From Stutzerimonas decontaminans (GTDB lineage Bacteria; Pseudomonadota; Gammaproteobacteria; Pseudomonadales; Pseudomonadaceae), in NCBI RefSeq assembly GCF_000661915.1, contig NZ_CP007509.1, positions 62,001 through 126,000 on the forward strand: a stretch of 64,000 nt of DNA, written 5' to 3'. The translations under genes and the position numbers were made by a program. Of the stretch, positions 61,800-64,000 are shown piece after piece. How positions within the stretch are numbered: position 1 is the first letter of the stretch; every line of letters begins with the position of its first letter. The notes under the pieces were generated by a model that worked only from the letters and a program-made list of their open reading frames with translations, made no database searches and was not told the origin of the DNA.

Positions 61800-62160
61800 C
61801 TAGCGTCGGCGGTAGCATCCCGTGGAGGTGTCCATGTTCACGAGCAGGCAGTTGCCGTGTGGCTTCAGCCTCATCTTGTCGAAGAAGGCCCTCGGCCCGC
61901 GTTCGTGCAATTCGACTTGCCCGTCCACCATTACCCAGCGCCCTCGACCCTGGATGTCGAGGCTGCCGTAATAGAGCACAGCCTCGAACCTGCCCTGTTC
62001 ATGGCAGCAGCTGTGAGCCCATTTCCATCACACCGACCAGTTCGTAACGCCCGGCCAGTTCTCGCGGCGGTGGGGAAGTGTTGGTGCAGGCGGCCAATAT
62101 CAGCGCAAGGGCGGCGAGCGCCAGACGGACGCTGGGGAAGGAGGATTTACCACGAGCCAT
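61800..62160 (-). pseudogene. Small lipoprotein gene with a 1-bp frameshift
   Basis: The frame starting at 62160 gives a lipoprotein signal (VRLALAALALILAAC) and stops after 53 residues at 61999. The reading continues in a shifted frame as HEQGRFEAVLYYGSLDIQG, then GRWVMVDGQVELHERGPRAFFDKM and a tail with MDTSTGCYRRR, to a stop at 61800-61802. Removing one of the two G at 62003-62004 joins both parts into a protein of about 119 residues. It overlaps the upstream DUF2931 gene by 14 nt. It is either a pseudogene, a sequencing error or a programmed slip; function unknown. Confidence 0.75.
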
Positions 62161-62815
62161 AGGGCACCCCGTGTTGCTCGATATAGGCCTTGGCTTTGTC
62201 CGAGAGAGGGTAGGCGTAGCGTCCCTCGTTCTGTCCAAGGCTCGGCCCTAGCTTGCTAACTGCAGCCTCGAAGCGGCCAATCTCAATGGATTGCAGGCAG
62301 GGTCCGCCTAACCAGGCCTTGGCGATGCCGCCGGGAGCGAGGCCGATGGTGATGAATCGGCGATACATTCCTTCGACGACACGCTTCTCGCCACGGCAGT
62401 AAGGCGCCTGTGGCTTGAGCATCTCCTCCCGTACCCACTCGGGAACGTTGATGCGCACGTTATAGGTCTGCGGCTCGACTAGCGATTGCCAGCGCACGAA
62501 GATAATTTCTGGCAGGTCAATGCCGCGCAGGCCTTTTCCTGCTCCTCCTGCCGGGTGTGAAGGCCAGCCCGCGGTCGTGCTGGCATAGGATGGCACTCCG
62601 CCGTTAACTCTTTCGTATGCGAGACCGCGGCGGTCGATCACGTCCACGCTTTCTACCCATACTTCCATATGGTCCGGCGCGAAAGTGCCGGCGTACCACG
62701 CGTCAAAAGGCAGCTTAGGTTGGGCTTGGCTGGTGGCGCAGCCGCTGAGCAGAGCGAGCACGCAAGCGAGGAAATTTCTTTTCAGCGCACTCTGGACATA
62801 GCGTTCAAGCGGCAT
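62147..62815 (-). CDS. DUF2931 family lipoprotein, candidate immunity protein
   Basis: A 222-residue protein with signal LKRNFLACVLALLSGC (lipobox LLSGC) and a DUF2931 body: LPFDAWYAGTFAPDHMEVWVESVDVIDRRGLAYERVNGG and LPEIIFVRWQSLVEPQTYNVRINVPEWVREEMLKP. DUF2931 lipoproteins are often found next to T6SS effector genes. The start at 62815 has AAGGCGAG upstream; earlier in-frame starts are less likely. An outer periplasmic immunity role against the metallopeptidase is an inference. Confidence 0.8.
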   Translation of the reverse strand: MPLERYVQSALKRNFLACVLALLSGCATSQAQPKLPFDAWYAGTFAPDHMEVWVESVDVIDRRGLAYERVNGGVPSYASTTAGWPSHPAGGAGKGLRGIDLPEIIFVRWQSLVEPQTYNVRINVPEWVREEMLKPQAPYCRGEKRVVEGMYRRFITIGLAPGGIAKAWLGGPCLQSIEIGRFEAAVSKLGPSLGQNEGRYAYPLSDKAKAYIEQHGVPYGSW

Positions 62816-62841
62816 GCTGTTGCTCGCCTTAGCATTTGAAA

Positions 62842-63228
62842 TCATGGGCATAGCGCCATGTCGCGGACCCGCCAAATCGTTATGCCGCGGCCTTTACGCT
62901 CGATTGGCGAATGCGCTAACTGCGCTAGAAAACGCGCTTTATCGAGCACGATCGACTTGCCTCGAGCGACGATGTCCAAACGGTAACCAGGTGGAACACT
63001 CTGCTCGATGCTATCGCTGAAAGTGATTTGGGACAGAACTTCTATGGATTCGCCTGAATCGAGTTTTTGACCCGGGCTAAAGGGTTCCTTGCCATTCGAA
63101 TATTCGTGGACGGATATTTCGACGGGATAGGCGCACATGTTTTCGAAGTTGGCTACGAAAGCGGATTTCGGTTGCGCACTGCAGCCGGCGATAAAGAATG
63201 AGCAGAGCAGTAGGCTTCGCTTAAGCAT
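62842..63228 (-). CDS. Small lipoprotein, candidate immunity or accessory protein
   Basis: A 128-residue protein starting MLKRSLLLCSFFIAGCSAQ with the lipobox FIAGC. The mature part is beta-rich: VANFENMCAYPVEISVHEYSNGKEPFSPGQKLDSGESIEVLSQITFSD, reminiscent of small immunoglobulin-like folds. It overlaps the metallopeptidase gene by 8 nt and lies 26 bp before the DUF2931 gene, so it is tied to both. No family is recognised. Confidence 0.72.
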   Translation of the reverse strand: MLKRSLLLCSFFIAGCSAQPKSAFVANFENMCAYPVEISVHEYSNGKEPFSPGQKLDSGESIEVLSQITFSDSIEQSVPPGYRLDIVARGKSIVLDKARFLAQLAHSPIERKGRGITIWRVRDMALCP

Positions 63229-64000
63229 TGAATTTCACCCTTGCTAACCAGAGCAGCCCCTTTACATCGTTCTCCGAAGCTACGGTGCGCGCCCAATAGT
63301 CCAACATGTTGCGTGGACCATCAGAGTGGTAATGCATAAGGTCTATTTCCCCTCCGGCAGGGACCGGGTTGTTGTCCAAAGGCTTCTGGGTCAGGACTGT
63401 GGAGGTCGACTTGTGGCTCCACGAATACTCAGGAATCATCCCGCCATCCCCGTACTCGTTAAGGATGAGGTGGCCCAGCTCATGTGCCGCGGTATGCTCG
63501 AACTCCCGGTCGGCGTAATCGACCGGATAGTTGGCCGCGGCCCACCAGCCGTGGTTGTGGTAGATCTTCTTGAATATCGCAAAGCTGGTGGAACGTCCGA
63601 AGTCATCACTAATCGACGCAATCAAGGGGAAGTCTTTGGCGCTAGGCTTTTCGTTTACCCGCGCCGACACCTTGACTCGGAAGACGCCCTTGTCAGTTTG
63701 GACGGCCGCTCCAATGGCGCCACGACTCCCATCACGCGACCAGTAGCGTTCAATACCGCTCTTCGCTAAAGCTTTGAGTTCCTCGAAATTTCTTGCCGTC
63801 AGTTGTTCATTACGGCCCTTGATCCCGCCGTTTGAAAAGCTCGGACGGACAGTGAGCTCTACCGTATTCCCGTTGCGATTAACACGTGCATCGACCCAGG
63901 TGGCTTCCTCAGCAGAGTTGCTCAGGCGTAACGCTGTCACCTGCTCTTCGCCACCGATGCGGGCTGTCAGCTGTACTACTAGCTGCTCACTCTTGAGCAC
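63221..64000 (-). CDS. HEXXH metallopeptidase domain, C-terminal part (cut by window edge); candidate T6SS effector
   Basis: The visible 259-260 residues contain a zinc motif HELGH (residues 173-177 of the visible part) in HTAAHELGHLILNEYGDGG, with a further histidine at SHKST 19 residues later and a MHYH segment near the end, typical of a zincin. The N-terminal 100 residues are beta-rich. The frame is open to the right edge; a GTG occurs exactly at the edge but is not a trustworthy start. It precedes two lipoprotein genes and the T6SS block, so it may be an effector domain acting in the periplasm of a rival cell. The base composition is more AT-rich than tssF. Confidence 0.7.
   Translation of the reverse strand: MLKSEQLVVQLTARIGGEEQVTALRLSNSAEEATWVDARVNRNGNTVELTVRPSFSNGGIKGRNEQLTARNFEELKALAKSGIERYWSRDGSRGAIGAAVQTDKGVFRVKVSARVNEKPSAKDFPLIASISDDFGRSTSFAIFKKIYHNHGWWAAANYPVDYADREFEHTAAHELGHLILNEYGDGGMIPEYSWSHKSTSTVLTQKPLDNNPVPAGGEIDLMHYHSDGPRNMLDYWARTVASENDVKGLLWLARVKFNA

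Noticed and set aside
61734..62162. Plus-strand frame of 142 codons
   Set aside because: It is antisense to the frameshifted lipoprotein gene, which has a lipobox and a coherent protein-like continuation.

Overview
The window is about 64 kb of high-GC chromosome whose gene content and order point to a gammaproteobacterium of the Pseudomonas stutzeri group (Stutzerimonas). The signs are trpI divergent from trpBA, a complete mdc/mad malonate cluster of Pseudomonas type, a full phn C-P lyase operon, an HSI-II-like type VI secretion block, and dispersed short palindromes of the kind common in pseudomonads. No tRNA, rRNA, CRISPR array, integrase or insertion sequence was recognised. The species assignment is an inference.

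Layout. 1-2 kb: the 3' part of a HipA-like kinase gene and small conserved genes. 2-5 kb: trpBA with divergent regulator trpI. 5-12.5 kb: galE, then divergently a glycosyltransferase, UDP-galactopyranose mutase, a GH1-like hydrolase, an ABC half-transporter and a KTSC protein, which look like a galactofuranose-type glycan locus. 12.7-19.8 kb: dodecin, a CPA1 antiporter, a luciferase-like oxidoreductase, two paralogous lipoproteins, a putative lipoprotein aminopeptidase and two ferritin-like proteins. 19.8-20.8 kb: a gene-free stretch holding two inverted copies of a repeat of about 260 bp. 20.8-24.3 kb: a TAXI-type TRAP transporter with a DUF1850 partner.

25.7-36.3 kb is a phosphonate operon read leftwards: phnC-D-E-F-G-H-I-J-K-L-M-N-P, without phnO. 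A palindrome TTGTCTAGACAA sits in the first codons of phnF, and a near-copy lies upstream of phnC, downstream of four degenerate 11-nt units that resemble a PhoB box. These suggest that PhnF and PhoB control the locus together. 37.5-44.9 kb is the malonate decarboxylase operon mdcABCDEGH with transporter madLM. It is followed by a large chemoreceptor, a tandem glycine riboswitch in front of a D-amino acid dehydrogenase gene, and a LysR gene that is probably the displaced mdcR.

50.3-64 kb belongs to a type VI secretion system read leftwards: tssF, tssG, tssH/clpV, a sigma-54 activator (Sfa/VasH-like), vgrG, a DUF4123 chaperone, a LysM protein with a glycine-zipper C-terminus, and a small AT-rich membrane protein. 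The last four form a candidate VgrG-delivered membrane effector with its immunity protein. Upstream of tssF is a second candidate module: a HEXXH metallopeptidase domain cut by the window edge, followed by three small lipoprotein genes, one of them frameshifted. These two effector-immunity modules are the best candidates for undescribed biology here.
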